Shown here: positions 8,318 through 14,994 of the stretch, piece by piece
How the letters are laid out: every line of letters starts with the position of its first letter
Numbering within the stretch: the stretch's first letter is position 1
NCBI GenBank assembly: GCA_001587675.1
Contig: LNGD01000009.1
Location: forward strand, 1-22,039
Direction: 5' to 3'
Length of the DNA: 22,039 nucleotides
From: Candidatus Methanofastidiosum methylothiophilum
GTDB lineage: Archaea > Methanobacteriota_B > Thermococci > Methanofastidiosales > Methanofastidiosaceae
Notes under the pieces: generated by a model
Database searches by the model: none
The model's input: the letters and a program-made list of their open reading frames with translations, nothing else
What the model was told of the DNA's origin: nothing
Translations under genes and position numbers: made by a program

Positions 8318-8604
8318 GCTCCACCCCTGCTCTTTCTTATTTCTTTTGATATTTTTTTCAATATTTCATTTTTAGAATATTTTTTCTCTACAATAAATCT
8401 TCCAGAGATTCTTTCGTCGTGCCCTTGATCTTTTGGGTAACGGGAAGATTTTTCACCTTCATAATTTAGGCCAATTGATTCTAAAGCCTTTTTGATTTCA
8501 TCGTATTTTGGATGATCCAAAGATAAGTTCTTTGGTAATTTTCTTCCGTTCTTTTTTGAAAGGCCTTTATCTAGATAAGATGGCCATATAATATATCCCT
8601 TCAA
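8314..8604 (-). CDS. srp19: Signal recognition particle 19 kDa protein
   Basis: Binds the tips of helices 6 and 8 of 7S RNA and primes the signal recognition particle for binding SRP54, hence membrane and secretory protein targeting. The 96-residue protein has the family N-terminus YIIWPSYLDKGLSKKNGRKLP, the central SLDHPKYDEIKKAL and the basic patch YPKDQGHDERISGRFIVEKK; length is normal for archaeal SRP19. The start is TTG at 8604: GGGGGA at 8611-8616 lies six bases upstream and the sequence KGYIIWPSYLD must be included, while no ATG precedes it. The gene is divergent from hypA across a 62-base promoter region and convergent with the DUF211 gene. The 7S RNA itself is not in this window. Confidence 0.93.
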   Translation of the reverse strand: MKGYIIWPSYLDKGLSKKNGRKLPKNLSLDHPKYDEIKKALESIGLNYEGEKSSRYPKDQGHDERISGRFIVEKKYSKNEILKKISKEIRKSRGGA

Positions 8605-8618
8605 AAGATTCCCCCTAA

Positions 8619-8650
8619 ACTTTTAAATAATCATTTGACGGAATATAAAA
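8619..8650. promoter_or_regulatory. Compact divergent promoter between srp19 and hypA
   Basis: Two TATA-like strings face opposite ways. TTTTAAATAA (8621-8630, plus) would start hypA near 8653, ahead of its GGTGA site. TTTTATATT (minus strand of 8642-8650) would start srp19 near 8620, ahead of its GGGGGA site. The two core promoters interleave, so the genes may compete for or share transcription factors. Pattern-based only. Confidence 0.35.
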
Positions 8651-8666
8651 GAGTATTGGTGAGTTA

Positions 8667-9029
8667 ATGCATGAACTTTCGCTTGCAGAGGGAATATTAA
8701 AAACAATTCTACAAGTTGCAGAAAAAGAAGGGGCAAGAAAAATAAAGTCTATTAAGATTGAAATGGGAGAAATACTTTTAGTTAACTCTGAACAACTTAC
8801 CTTTTGTTTTGATATAATTTCAAAGGACACCTTAGCTGAAGGCGCAAAACTTGATATAATTTTTTTGAAGCCCAGATTACTTTGTAATGTATGCCGTAAA
8901 GAATTTCAAATAAATACTGATGAGGATCTTCCAATTTTATCAATGATTTGTGAATGTGGATCAAATGATGTGACTGTTCTCTCAGGAAGAGAATTCAACA
9001 TCAAATCGATGAAGATAGAAGAAGATTAA
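8667..9029 (+). CDS. hypA: Hydrogenase nickel-incorporation protein HypA
   Basis: Metallochaperone that delivers nickel to [NiFe]-hydrogenase precursors together with HypB. The 120-residue protein begins MHELSLAEGIL, with His2 as the known nickel ligand. The zinc site uses C73-N-V-C76 and C95-E-C97; the second pair is CxC rather than the usual CxxC. Length is normal. The start is supported by GGTGA at 8658-8662, four bases before ATG. No hydrogenase or other hyp gene is in the window, so the client enzyme must be elsewhere; its presence implies that the organism makes a nickel hydrogenase. Its stop overlaps the stop of the convergent aminotransferase by four bases. Confidence 0.93.
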   Translation: MHELSLAEGILKTILQVAEKEGARKIKSIKIEMGEILLVNSEQLTFCFDIISKDTLAEGAKLDIIFLKPRLLCNVCRKEFQINTDEDLPILSMICECGSNDVTVLSGREFNIKSMKIEED

Positions 9030-10192
9030 TACTTTGAAAGGAATCTTTTCATCCTATCACAAGCTTCATTTATCTTTTCAGTTTTCAAGGGGTAAGCAAG
9101 TCTCACAAAACCATCAGAATAAGGACCAAATGCTGAGCCAGGGACAGTAACAACTTTTTCTTCATTCAATAATTTTTCAGAAAATTCTTCAGAGGTCATT
9201 CTAGTATTTGAGATGTTCATGAAAAGATAAAATGCACCCTCTGGTTTTATTGCGCTTACACTGTTCATTTCTTGGATTCTATTCATAAGAAGGTCTCTTC
9301 TGCTCTGAAATTCTTCTCTCATATTGTGAACAAATTCTTGAGGACCTTTAAGCGCTTCCAAAGCTCCGAATTGGGCAAAGGTATTATTACATACAGGACC
9401 ATACATATGTAATTTTAACATTCTTTCAAAGAGAGACTCATCTTTAGACAATAAATAACCAACTCTCCATCCAGTCATTGAATAAGTTTTAGAAAAGGAA
9501 TTTACAGTGATCACACTATCTTCCATCCCGTTTAGTGAAGCCATGCTAACGTGTTTTTTCCCATCGTAAATAAAACTCTCGTATACCTCATCTGATATAA
9601 CTTTTAGATTGTATTCAATCACTATATCAGATATATCTTCTAGATCCTTCTTCGCCATTACTGCGCCAGTAGGATTTGAAGGCGTGTTTAGTATAAGTAG
9701 TTCAGTTCTTTCTGTTATATTCTCTTCAAGGGAATCAGGACTTAGTATAAATTTATCTTCTTCTTTACATTCTACCTCTACAGGGACTCCGCCTGAAAGT
9801 ATAACTGTAGGGACATATGCTACGAAAGATGGTGAAGGAACAATAACTTCTTCCCCAGACTTAATTGATGCTTGAATTGCTAGAGAAAGTGCTTGCCCAC
9901 CTCCCACTGTAATCAAGACTTCATTTTCAGATACATTAATTCCATTTTCTTTTTTCATTTTTTCAGAAATGGCTTTTCTTAATTCAAAAAGTCCAGCATT
10001 TTGAGAATAGTAGGTCTTACCTTCTTTAAGTGCCTTAATTGATGCTTCAACGATATGGGCCGGTGTGCTAAAATCAGGTTCTCCAATTCCTAAACTTATT
10101 ACACCTTCCATTCCTTGTGAAAGATCAAATAACTTTCTTATCCCAGATTTTGGAATTTTGTCCAGTGCAGATGATATAGAATGCCCAGTCAT
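9026..10192 (-). CDS. PLP-dependent class I aminotransferase
   Basis: Fold-type I aminotransferase of 388 residues, the aspartate/aromatic aminotransferase type (family Ib). Visible are the substrate arm GIGEPDFSTPAHI (36-48), N-T-P-S-N-P-T-G at 169-176, the cofactor aspartate in DEVYE (201-205), and the Schiff-base lysine K235 in SFSKTYSMTGWRVGY. It transfers an amino group from aspartate, glutamate or an aromatic or branched amino acid to a 2-oxo acid; the exact pair cannot be read from sequence. ATG at 10192 has AGAGGAA six bases upstream. It is nine bases downstream of rfcL and is probably the last gene of that operon, though the link looks positional rather than functional. It converges on hypA with a four-base overlap. 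Confidence 0.9.
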   Translation of the reverse strand: MTGHSISSALDKIPKSGIRKLFDLSQGMEGVISLGIGEPDFSTPAHIVEASIKALKEGKTYYSQNAGLFELRKAISEKMKKENGINVSENEVLITVGGGQALSLAIQASIKSGEEVIVPSPSFVAYVPTVILSGGVPVEVECKEEDKFILSPDSLEENITERTELLILNTPSNPTGAVMAKKDLEDISDIVIEYNLKVISDEVYESFIYDGKKHVSMASLNGMEDSVITVNSFSKTYSMTGWRVGYLLSKDESLFERMLKLHMYGPVCNNTFAQFGALEALKGPQEFVHNMREEFQSRRDLLMNRIQEMNSVSAIKPEGAFYLFMNISNTRMTSEEFSEKLLNEEKVVTVPGSAFGPYSDGFVRLAYPLKTEKINEACDRMKRFLSKY

Positions 10193-10201
10193 ATTTTTCC
10201 T

Positions 10202-11548
10202 CTAAAAATCAAAGAGTGTTTTTTGTTGTGTTTTTTGTTTTTCCTCGTTTTTATTTTGTGAATCCTCTTTTTCAACTGTTTTATTTTTGAGTTCTACTGG
10301 TGTTATTGAAGTTTCATCTTTTTTTTCAGGTTCCTTTAAAAGTTCTTCCCTTGACAATTCAATTTTTCTATAATTTTTTTCATCTATAAATTTTATTTCT
10401 TCCAAATCAAATTCAAAAAAGTTTGATATTAATGCACCTTTTTTTGGATTTAGGAATAAAATCGATATCATTGGAAGGTATGATCTTGCAATTTTAGTAG
10501 AACAGTGACATTTCTTTCCAATTTTTTCAAGAATTGTTTTTCTTGCTTCCCTAGTCTTTTTTGAAGAACCAAGAATCTGGAAGTATCTTGGGGGAGAAAA
10601 TGAAATATAACGTGACCCACCTTCTCCAACAACTGATACTCCGCCCGTCATAAGGTCTGAGGCATATTTCCACATAGAATAGTTTCTAGTTTTAAATGCT
10701 CTGTTCAAATAAATATCTGCCTTAGAGATAAAATTTTGAGCTTCAAGTAACTCTTTTCCTTTGTAAGCTTTAGGTGTGTTCTCATCAATCCAAAGTAAAA
10801 GCTCATCAGGTTTTTTGTCTATATCCATGAATTCTTTTCTAACTTCGATAGAACTTGATGAGTATAATTTAGATAGTGCATCAAAAATAGATTTTTCAGT
10901 ATCTCTAAAACCAACTAGTTTTTCATCGCCTTTTAAAATATTATTACCTAGAGAGTCAAGATCATTAATGGCAGCCCTTAAATCTCCGTTAGATTGTTCA
11001 GCAATTTTCAATAGAGTTTCATCTTCTATCTGAATTTTTTCAGCTTGGGCTATTTCCTTTAATCTAGAAAATACAGTTCTTGCTTGAAGCCGTTTAAACT
11101 GAACTAGTTTACAGTTATCCCTAATAGCCTGAGATACTTCCCAATAGCTATTTGCAGTTAAAATTATAGGATTTTGAGTATTCTTTATAATTTCGAGTAA
11201 AGCTTTGGCACCGCCGTAATCTTCCTTTCCATGTATATTATCTGCTTCATCCAGTAAAATAATTTTCTTATATCCAAAGAGAGTCTTTGATGAAGAAGCA
11301 TTTCCAACTATTCGATTAAGGGCTTCTTGGTCTCTTTTATCACTAGCGTTTAGCTCTATCAGATCATATCCAAGCTCTTTTGAAAGAACTTTGACCATCG
11401 TTGTTTTGCCACTGCCAGGAGGTCCGTAAATAAGTAATGCTCTTTTTTCATTCCCCCAAGTATTAATCCAAGCCAAAATTTCTTTTACAATTGCCTGTTG
11501 ACCTTTAATTTCAGAAAAATTCTTTGGGAAATATTTTTCAACAAGCAT
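10202..11548 (-). CDS. rfcL: Replication factor C large subunit
   Basis: One large and four small subunits form the archaeal clamp loader, which opens the PCNA ring and places it on primed DNA. The 448-residue protein has the AAA+ Walker A GPPGSGKTT (42-50), Walker B LLDEAD and a sensor region, then the collar helices, followed by a Lys/Glu-rich low-complexity tail. The last residues QKTLFDF form a PCNA-interacting (PIP) box. The start ATG is at 11548, with an AGGAT ribosome site just upstream. It follows rfcS after eight bases, so the subunits are co-transcribed. Confidence 0.96.
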   Translation of the reverse strand: MLVEKYFPKNFSEIKGQQAIVKEILAWINTWGNEKRALLIYGPPGSGKTTMVKVLSKELGYDLIELNASDKRDQEALNRIVGNASSSKTLFGYKKIILLDEADNIHGKEDYGGAKALLEIIKNTQNPIILTANSYWEVSQAIRDNCKLVQFKRLQARTVFSRLKEIAQAEKIQIEDETLLKIAEQSNGDLRAAINDLDSLGNNILKGDEKLVGFRDTEKSIFDALSKLYSSSSIEVRKEFMDIDKKPDELLLWIDENTPKAYKGKELLEAQNFISKADIYLNRAFKTRNYSMWKYASDLMTGGVSVVGEGGSRYISFSPPRYFQILGSSKKTREARKTILEKIGKKCHCSTKIARSYLPMISILFLNPKKGALISNFFEFDLEEIKFIDEKNYRKIELSREELLKEPEKKDETSITPVELKNKTVEKEDSQNKNEEKQKTQQKTLFDF

Positions 11549-11556
11549 TGTATCCT

Positions 11557-12504
11557 TTATCCTGTAGATAGATTAGCAAGAAGGTATTCAAGTTGAATAA
11601 ACTCATTTGCACCTTGTACAAGTCTAAAATCAGCTTCACCTATCATTTCAATTATTCTAACTTTCTCTTTATCTGAAACTTCCAAGTTGAAGGTTTCTCT
11701 ATGCATCTGCATAATGATATCTTCGCCGGATAATCCTTGCTCTAAAAGAAGAGTCTGAAGGATTTTTCTAGAGGAAAGAAAATCTCCCGTTAGCGCCACT
11801 TTCATCATATTCTTTATTTCCTCTGGTTTTGCCCTTGAAGTGACTTGGTATACAATACTTTCAGTTATCGAATCTCCAATTCCTGCAGAAGCCTGAAGCG
11901 CATTTATTGCTTTTCTCATATCTCCTTCAGCGACATAAGCTATTGCATTGAGCCCATCTTCTTTGAGGTCAATTTTTTCATTTTCGGCTATTTTTTTAAT
12001 CATTACTTTTACTGCATCATTGGATAGCGGGCCAAATCTAAAAATAGCACATCTTGATTGAATCGGGTCAATAATTCTAGAAGAATAATTACACGAAAGA
12101 ATGAATCTACATGTAGAAGTATAAACTTCCATAGTTCTTCTTAAGGCATTTTGAGCGTCTGCGGTAAGAGCATCAGATTCATCTAAGAAAATAATTTTGA
12201 AATCCCCGCCAATTGGTTTAGTTCTAGCAAAATCCTTTATTTTTTCTCTCACGACATTAATACCTCTTTCATCAGAAGCATTAGTTTCTTGGAAGTTCTG
12301 TTTCCAGTATTCCCCAAATATTTCTTTTGCAAGAGCAATTGCCGCGGTAGTTTTACCCACTCCAGGAGGGCCTGCAAAAAGAAGATGCGGCATTGATTTT
12401 TTATCAACGTAAGATTTAAGTCTTCTAATTATGGGGTCTCTCCCAACTATATCTTCCAGTTTTTGCGGTCTGTATTTCTCCGTCCACGGCTTTTCAAATT
12501 CCAT
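11557..12504 (-). CDS. rfcS: Replication factor C small subunit
   Basis: AAA+ ATPase forming the four-copy part of the clamp loader. The N-terminus WTEKYRPQKLEDIVGRD is the RFC box; Walker A GPPGVGKTT is at 45-53; Walker B is FLDESDAL (DESD rather than the commoner DEAD); the SRC motif in IQSRCAIFRF supplies the arginine finger in trans. The protein is 315 residues, normal length, and no intein interrupts it, although RFC genes of archaea often carry one. ATG at 12504 is preferred to TTG at 12507 because GTGAT (12508-12512) lies three bases before the ATG. A 40-base gap upstream holds a TTAAATA string that could be an internal promoter, so rfcS-rfcL may be transcribed both alone and with the upstream genes. 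Confidence 0.96.
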   Translation of the reverse strand: MEFEKPWTEKYRPQKLEDIVGRDPIIRRLKSYVDKKSMPHLLFAGPPGVGKTTAAIALAKEIFGEYWKQNFQETNASDERGINVVREKIKDFARTKPIGGDFKIIFLDESDALTADAQNALRRTMEVYTSTCRFILSCNYSSRIIDPIQSRCAIFRFGPLSNDAVKVMIKKIAENEKIDLKEDGLNAIAYVAEGDMRKAINALQASAGIGDSITESIVYQVTSRAKPEEIKNMMKVALTGDFLSSRKILQTLLLEQGLSGEDIIMQMHRETFNLEVSDKEKVRIIEMIGEADFRLVQGANEFIQLEYLLANLSTG

Positions 12505-12547
12505 CAAATCACAACCGATTCTTTTTATTAACTAAAATATTTAAGTC

Positions 12548-13237
12548 TTATTGGATTTTACTAATTAATTCATCAATATTATAATTAGCCTTATACTCCT
12601 TTAAAAGTGTCTTGATTAAATCATCATCATACTGAAATAATTCTTTAATTCGCTCTCTGATTAGGCAGTCTGATAGAAAACACATAGAAAGAAAAGAAGT
12701 GAGATTTCTAGGAGTTTTCGAATAATGAGCCTTTTCAAAGTCGATTATTACATTTCTATCCGCACATATTATATGCTTTCCACCTTGGATCTGTCTGTGA
12801 TCAATACCTAAAATATCAAGAAGGTGGCACTGTCTTGCAATATCAAATATGTCATTTTTGTCAAATTTTCTTTCTATCAATAGTGGGCCTTCTATAAATT
12901 CCATAATTATATAATTCTCTCCACTTTCGTAAATCTTTGGTCCAACACCTTTCTCATTTGCTTTAGATAAAAAGAATGCCTCTTTTTTAATTGAGCCCCT
13001 TCTCCTCGAATCTGATCTTTCAATCTTTATTATTGCTTTTTTATCTTTATAACTACCCAAGAATACAATTGACGTAACGCCTTTTCCAATGGCTCTGTCA
13101 ACCCCTATCTCTTTTTTACCAAAAGAATATATTTCATTGATTCCTTTCTCAAAAAGAGATTTTTTAATTTCAGATGCCCTCTCAATTGAATATATTGGAT
13201 AATCTAAAGATTTAATATCCTTTAAAGGAGTAAACAT
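12548..13237 (-). CDS. Small archaeal Ser/Thr protein kinase (COG2112-like)
   Basis: Protein-kinase-fold protein of 229 residues. Seen are a glycine-poor loop IGKGVTSIVFLG (50-61), the ATP lysine K71 in AIIKIER, a helix-C glutamate E86, the hinge IIMEFIEGP (110-118), a catalytic-loop region GIDHRQIQGGKHII (144-157), and DFE (166-168) in place of DFG. The GIDHRQ...GGKH pattern matches what I recall of COG2112, predicted archaeal Ser/Thr kinases. It does not have the Bud32 or RIO catalytic-loop sequences, and the usual catalytic-loop asparagine (five after the aspartate) is Gln151. Substrate unknown. It directly abuts the dCMP deaminase stop (TAG then ATG, no gap), placing it in the thyX-deaminase operon and upstream of the clamp loader, so a role in DNA-precursor or replication control is possible but unproven. 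Confidence 0.75.
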   Translation of the reverse strand: MFTPLKDIKSLDYPIYSIERASEIKKSLFEKGINEIYSFGKKEIGVDRAIGKGVTSIVFLGSYKDKKAIIKIERSDSRRRGSIKKEAFFLSKANEKGVGPKIYESGENYIIMEFIEGPLLIERKFDKNDIFDIARQCHLLDILGIDHRQIQGGKHIICADRNVIIDFEKAHYSKTPRNLTSFLSMCFLSDCLIRERIKELFQYDDDLIKTLLKEYKANYNIDELISKIQ

Positions 13238-13690
13238 CTAATCAGATAAAAGCAGCTTTTTTACTCTAACGCCTGCGTCTCTTATCATGCTCATCTTAAT
13301 TTCATTATCAAGATCATAGTCTCTTGCATACACTATTTCTTTCACTCCAGCATTTATCAAAATCTTTGTGCAAGACATACATGGAAAATGTGTTGAATAA
13401 ACAGTTGAATTTTCAGTAGAAACTCCATGAATTGCTGCTTGAATTATAGTATTCTGTTCTGCATGAACTCCTCTGCACAAATGAGATTTCTCAAGGGACC
13501 CAAGAGTCTGTCTCAAGCAAGTCTCTTCAGAACAGTGAGGAAGTCCTCTCGGAGCACCATTATATCCTGTAGAAATAATATAACTATCTTTTACTAAAAC
13601 TGCACCAACATGTTGTTTTATACATGTAGATCGTTTTTTTACTAATTCAGCAATACTCATAAAATAAGTATCTATATCCATTCTTATCAT
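13238..13690 (-). CDS. Deoxycytidylate (dCMP) deaminase
   Basis: Zinc enzyme that converts dCMP to dUMP, the substrate of thymidylate synthase. The 150-residue protein has H76-A-E78 and C104-x-x-C107 as the catalytic zinc site with Glu78 as proton shuttle, and the insertion HCSEETC...C72 that holds a second zinc in many dCMP deaminases; GYNGAPRGLPHC is also typical. The frame stays open upstream to 13858, but that part overlaps thyX and does not resemble the family. ATG 13690 has GTGAT at 13694-13698, three bases before it, ten bases after the thyX stop. The location next to thyX supports dCMP rather than tRNA or riboflavin chemistry. The downstream kinase abuts it. Confidence 0.9.
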   Translation of the reverse strand: MIRMDIDTYFMSIAELVKKRSTCIKQHVGAVLVKDSYIISTGYNGAPRGLPHCSEETCLRQTLGSLEKSHLCRGVHAEQNTIIQAAIHGVSTENSTVYSTHFPCMSCTKILINAGVKEIVYARDYDLDNEIKMSMIRDAGVRVKKLLLSD

Positions 13691-13700
13691 AAAATCACTG

Positions 13701-14429
13701 TTATTGCTTATAAAAATCTTTGACCAGTAGTCTTCTCTCTTCAATAGTTTTTCCTTCAAATAACTTATAACACCCACAGGAAGATTTGCCTTCCGTACAA
13801 ATGCCTTCAACAATACATTTTGGTCCTGAAGTTTCAAATAATGCTGGTGAAACATCAAGAACTTGGTATAGCATCTCCCATGCCATTTCTCTTATTTCCC
13901 ATTGTGCCCGGTTACAACATCTTAAATTAAAGAAATGTAAAAGCTCTCTCGCATTCATTGTCATGACTAAATTTGTCTTTGTGGCATTTGGAAGAATAAA
14001 TCTTGCATCTTCAGGCGTGATACCTAATTCCAAAAGCTTTTTGTAGCTTTCAGAAAGAAACTTAATATTTTGATTAAAAAGGTCTGCAGCTACTTTATTT
14101 TTCTTAATTGAAGGGGGAACCACAAAAGGAATTTCATCCATTTTCACATATCTTTGACTTTGTTGAGTAAAAGAAGCTATTCTATGTCTTACCAACTGGT
14201 GGGAACAGGCTCTCGAAATTCCTTCTATAGAAAAGGTGAAATTTGCATGTTCTATTATTGAATAATGCCCATAACCTACTACTCTCTGTATCCTTTTTTT
14301 TGCGTTTTCGGGATCTATCTCCTTTATCATCTCAGACGGTGTTCCTTCTTTCATCGTAGTCAGAGCAGCGACAGCACATACTTTTTCAGGATTTTGGGTA
14401 TATTCTAAAAGAACAACTTTCATTAACAT
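13701..14429 (-). CDS. thyX: Flavin-dependent thymidylate synthase ThyX
   Basis: Makes dTMP from dUMP with methylenetetrahydrofolate or an archaeal folate analogue, reducing the intermediate with FADH2. The ThyX signature RHRIASFTQQS (RHR-x7-S, residues 81-91) is present, as are HYSIIEHANFTFSIEG and the C-terminal NLRCCNRAQWEIREMA. It has 242 residues, at the usual size. ATG 14429 is followed in frame by another ATG at 14423; neither has a Shine-Dalgarno. The TATA-like element at 14446-14456 predicts initiation near 14424, so a leaderless message starting at 14423 is possible. It leads an operon with dCMP deaminase, which feeds it dUMP. No ThyA is in the window. Confidence 0.95.
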   Translation of the reverse strand: MLMKVVLLEYTQNPEKVCAVAALTTMKEGTPSEMIKEIDPENAKKRIQRVVGYGHYSIIEHANFTFSIEGISRACSHQLVRHRIASFTQQSQRYVKMDEIPFVVPPSIKKNKVAADLFNQNIKFLSESYKKLLELGITPEDARFILPNATKTNLVMTMNARELLHFFNLRCCNRAQWEIREMAWEMLYQVLDVSPALFETSGPKCIVEGICTEGKSSCGCYKLFEGKTIEERRLLVKDFYKQ

Positions 14430-14445
14430 TAGTAAAAGAAAAGAA

Positions 14446-14456
14446 TTATATAAAAT
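14446..14456 (-). promoter_or_regulatory. Probable TATA box for the thyX operon
   Basis: Minus-strand AATTTTATATA. Placing transcription start 22-27 bases downstream gives about 14424, practically at the thyX start codon; with no ribosome site visible, the first cistron is probably leaderless while later cistrons use GTGAT sites. Confidence 0.4.
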
Positions 14457-14478
14457 TAAGCATCGCTCTAAAAAAATA

Positions 14479-14571
14479 GGATAGTAATTAAGTTTATAAA
14501 GTCAATTAGCAATTATTGATTATCAATAGCTTCATAGTCTTTAATGGATAGTATCAATAATTTGAAAGTCA
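14479..14571 (+). repeat. Duplicated motif pair, GGATAGTA-N11-AAAGTCA, 67 bp apart
   Basis: GGATAGTA at 14479-14486 and AAAGTCA at 14498-14504 recur as GGATAGTA at 14546-14553 and AAAGTCA at 14565-14571. Both copies have exactly 11 bases between the two words, so 15 fixed bases repeat at a 67-bp offset while the spacer sequence differs. This pattern fits two copies of a binding site better than a recent tandem duplication. It lies between the thyX promoter and the promoter of the unknown 87-residue gene. A GGATAG also occurs at 14681, inside the leader of the latter. Confidence 0.5.
14514..14528. repeat. Perfect inverted repeat, 7 bp arms with 1-base centre
   Basis: TATTGAT-T-ATCAATA. The core ATTGATTATCA (14515-14525) is repeated exactly at 14661-14671, around the expected transcription start of the following gene. 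Such short-spacer dyads are typical of dimeric transcription-factor sites. AT-rich background raises the chance of coincidence. Confidence 0.4.
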
Positions 14572-14638
14572 TTATTGACTATTTAATTATAATTTGTAAT
14601 AATAATGGAACATTGTTATATATTATCGATATCGAAAA

Positions 14639-14649
14639 GCTTATAAACT
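14639..14649 (+). promoter_or_regulatory. Probable TATA box for the 87-residue gene
   Basis: GCTTATAAACT, one of the best TATA matches in the window, preceded by purine-rich CGAAAA at 14633-14638 that could be the BRE. Expected transcription start is near 14670-14675, on the second ATTGATTATCA copy (14661-14671); bound repressor there would block initiation (inference). Confidence 0.5.
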
Positions 14650-14696
14650 GGTAACTACATATTGATTATCAGCTACTAAAGGATAGGTGAAGTATT

Positions 14697-14960
14697 ATGA
14701 AAATAGTTGAAAGAGGAATTGAAAGGCACAAAGATAAGCCCTACACCGTTAGGTTGCTTGTCCAAAACCTTACCCTTAGCACCATAAGCCCTGGATCGAT
14801 CCCAGATGCTGTAAATGTAAAATCCTACGATACAGATCTTGGGACATACATAGAACTTTCAGGCGATGCGAGGGATGTAATGGAGTGCGAAAATAGAATA
14901 GTAGAAATGGATACTACTATTAAGATAAAAGATGTAAGAAAAGTATTTTCCGAGATTTAA
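14697..14960 (+). CDS. Unrecognised 87-residue protein
   Basis: I do not recognise this protein. It is soluble, without signal peptide, cysteine or membrane segment. Predicted strands (PYTVRLLVQNLTL, AVNVKSYD, GTYIELSG) alternate with a helix (ARDVMECENRIVEM), suggesting a small alpha/beta fold. The gene is credible: it has a strong TATA element, GGTGA at 14686-14690 six bases before ATG, a T8 run right after the stop, and codons visibly richer in C and G (ccc, acc, ctt, ggc) than neighbours, as expected of a well-expressed gene. It appears to be monocistronic. The large upstream region with repeats suggests specific control. Homologues would probably be confined to related archaea (inference). 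Confidence 0.75.
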   Translation: MKIVERGIERHKDKPYTVRLLVQNLTLSTISPGSIPDAVNVKSYDTDLGTYIELSGDARDVMECENRIVEMDTTIKIKDVRKVFSEI

Positions 14961-14973
14961 TTTTTTTTATTTA
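14961..14973 (+). terminator. Poly-T terminator after the 87-residue gene
   Basis: T8 (14961-14968) followed by ATTT directly after the TAA at 14958-14960, with no hairpin. T-runs of this sort terminate archaeal RNA polymerase. This separates the small gene from the surface-protein gene that follows. Confidence 0.5.
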
Positions 14974-14994
14974 ATAAAATATCTGAGGAAAAAG

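Noticed and set aside
8615..8830. Minus-strand ORF of 71 codons opposite hypA
   Set aside because: Shadow of a clearly recognised hypA on the other strand.
12350..12400. Intein insertion in rfcS at the Walker A site, common in archaea
   Set aside because: The protein has normal length and an uninterrupted GPPGVGKTT motif.
12548..13237. Bud32 (KEOPS kinase) or RIO kinase
   Set aside because: The catalytic loop lacks the Bud32 and RIO sequence patterns and no Kae1 domain or KEOPS gene is adjacent.
13691..13858. 56-residue N-terminal extension of the dCMP deaminase
   Set aside because: It overlaps thyX in another frame, does not resemble deaminases, and a GTGAT site supports the start at 13690.
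14430..14696. A small RNA gene, replication origin or CRISPR fragment
   Set aside because: No tRNA-like fold, C/D boxes, evenly spaced identical repeats, origin recognition boxes or cdc6 gene could be seen; the repeats fit regulator sites better.
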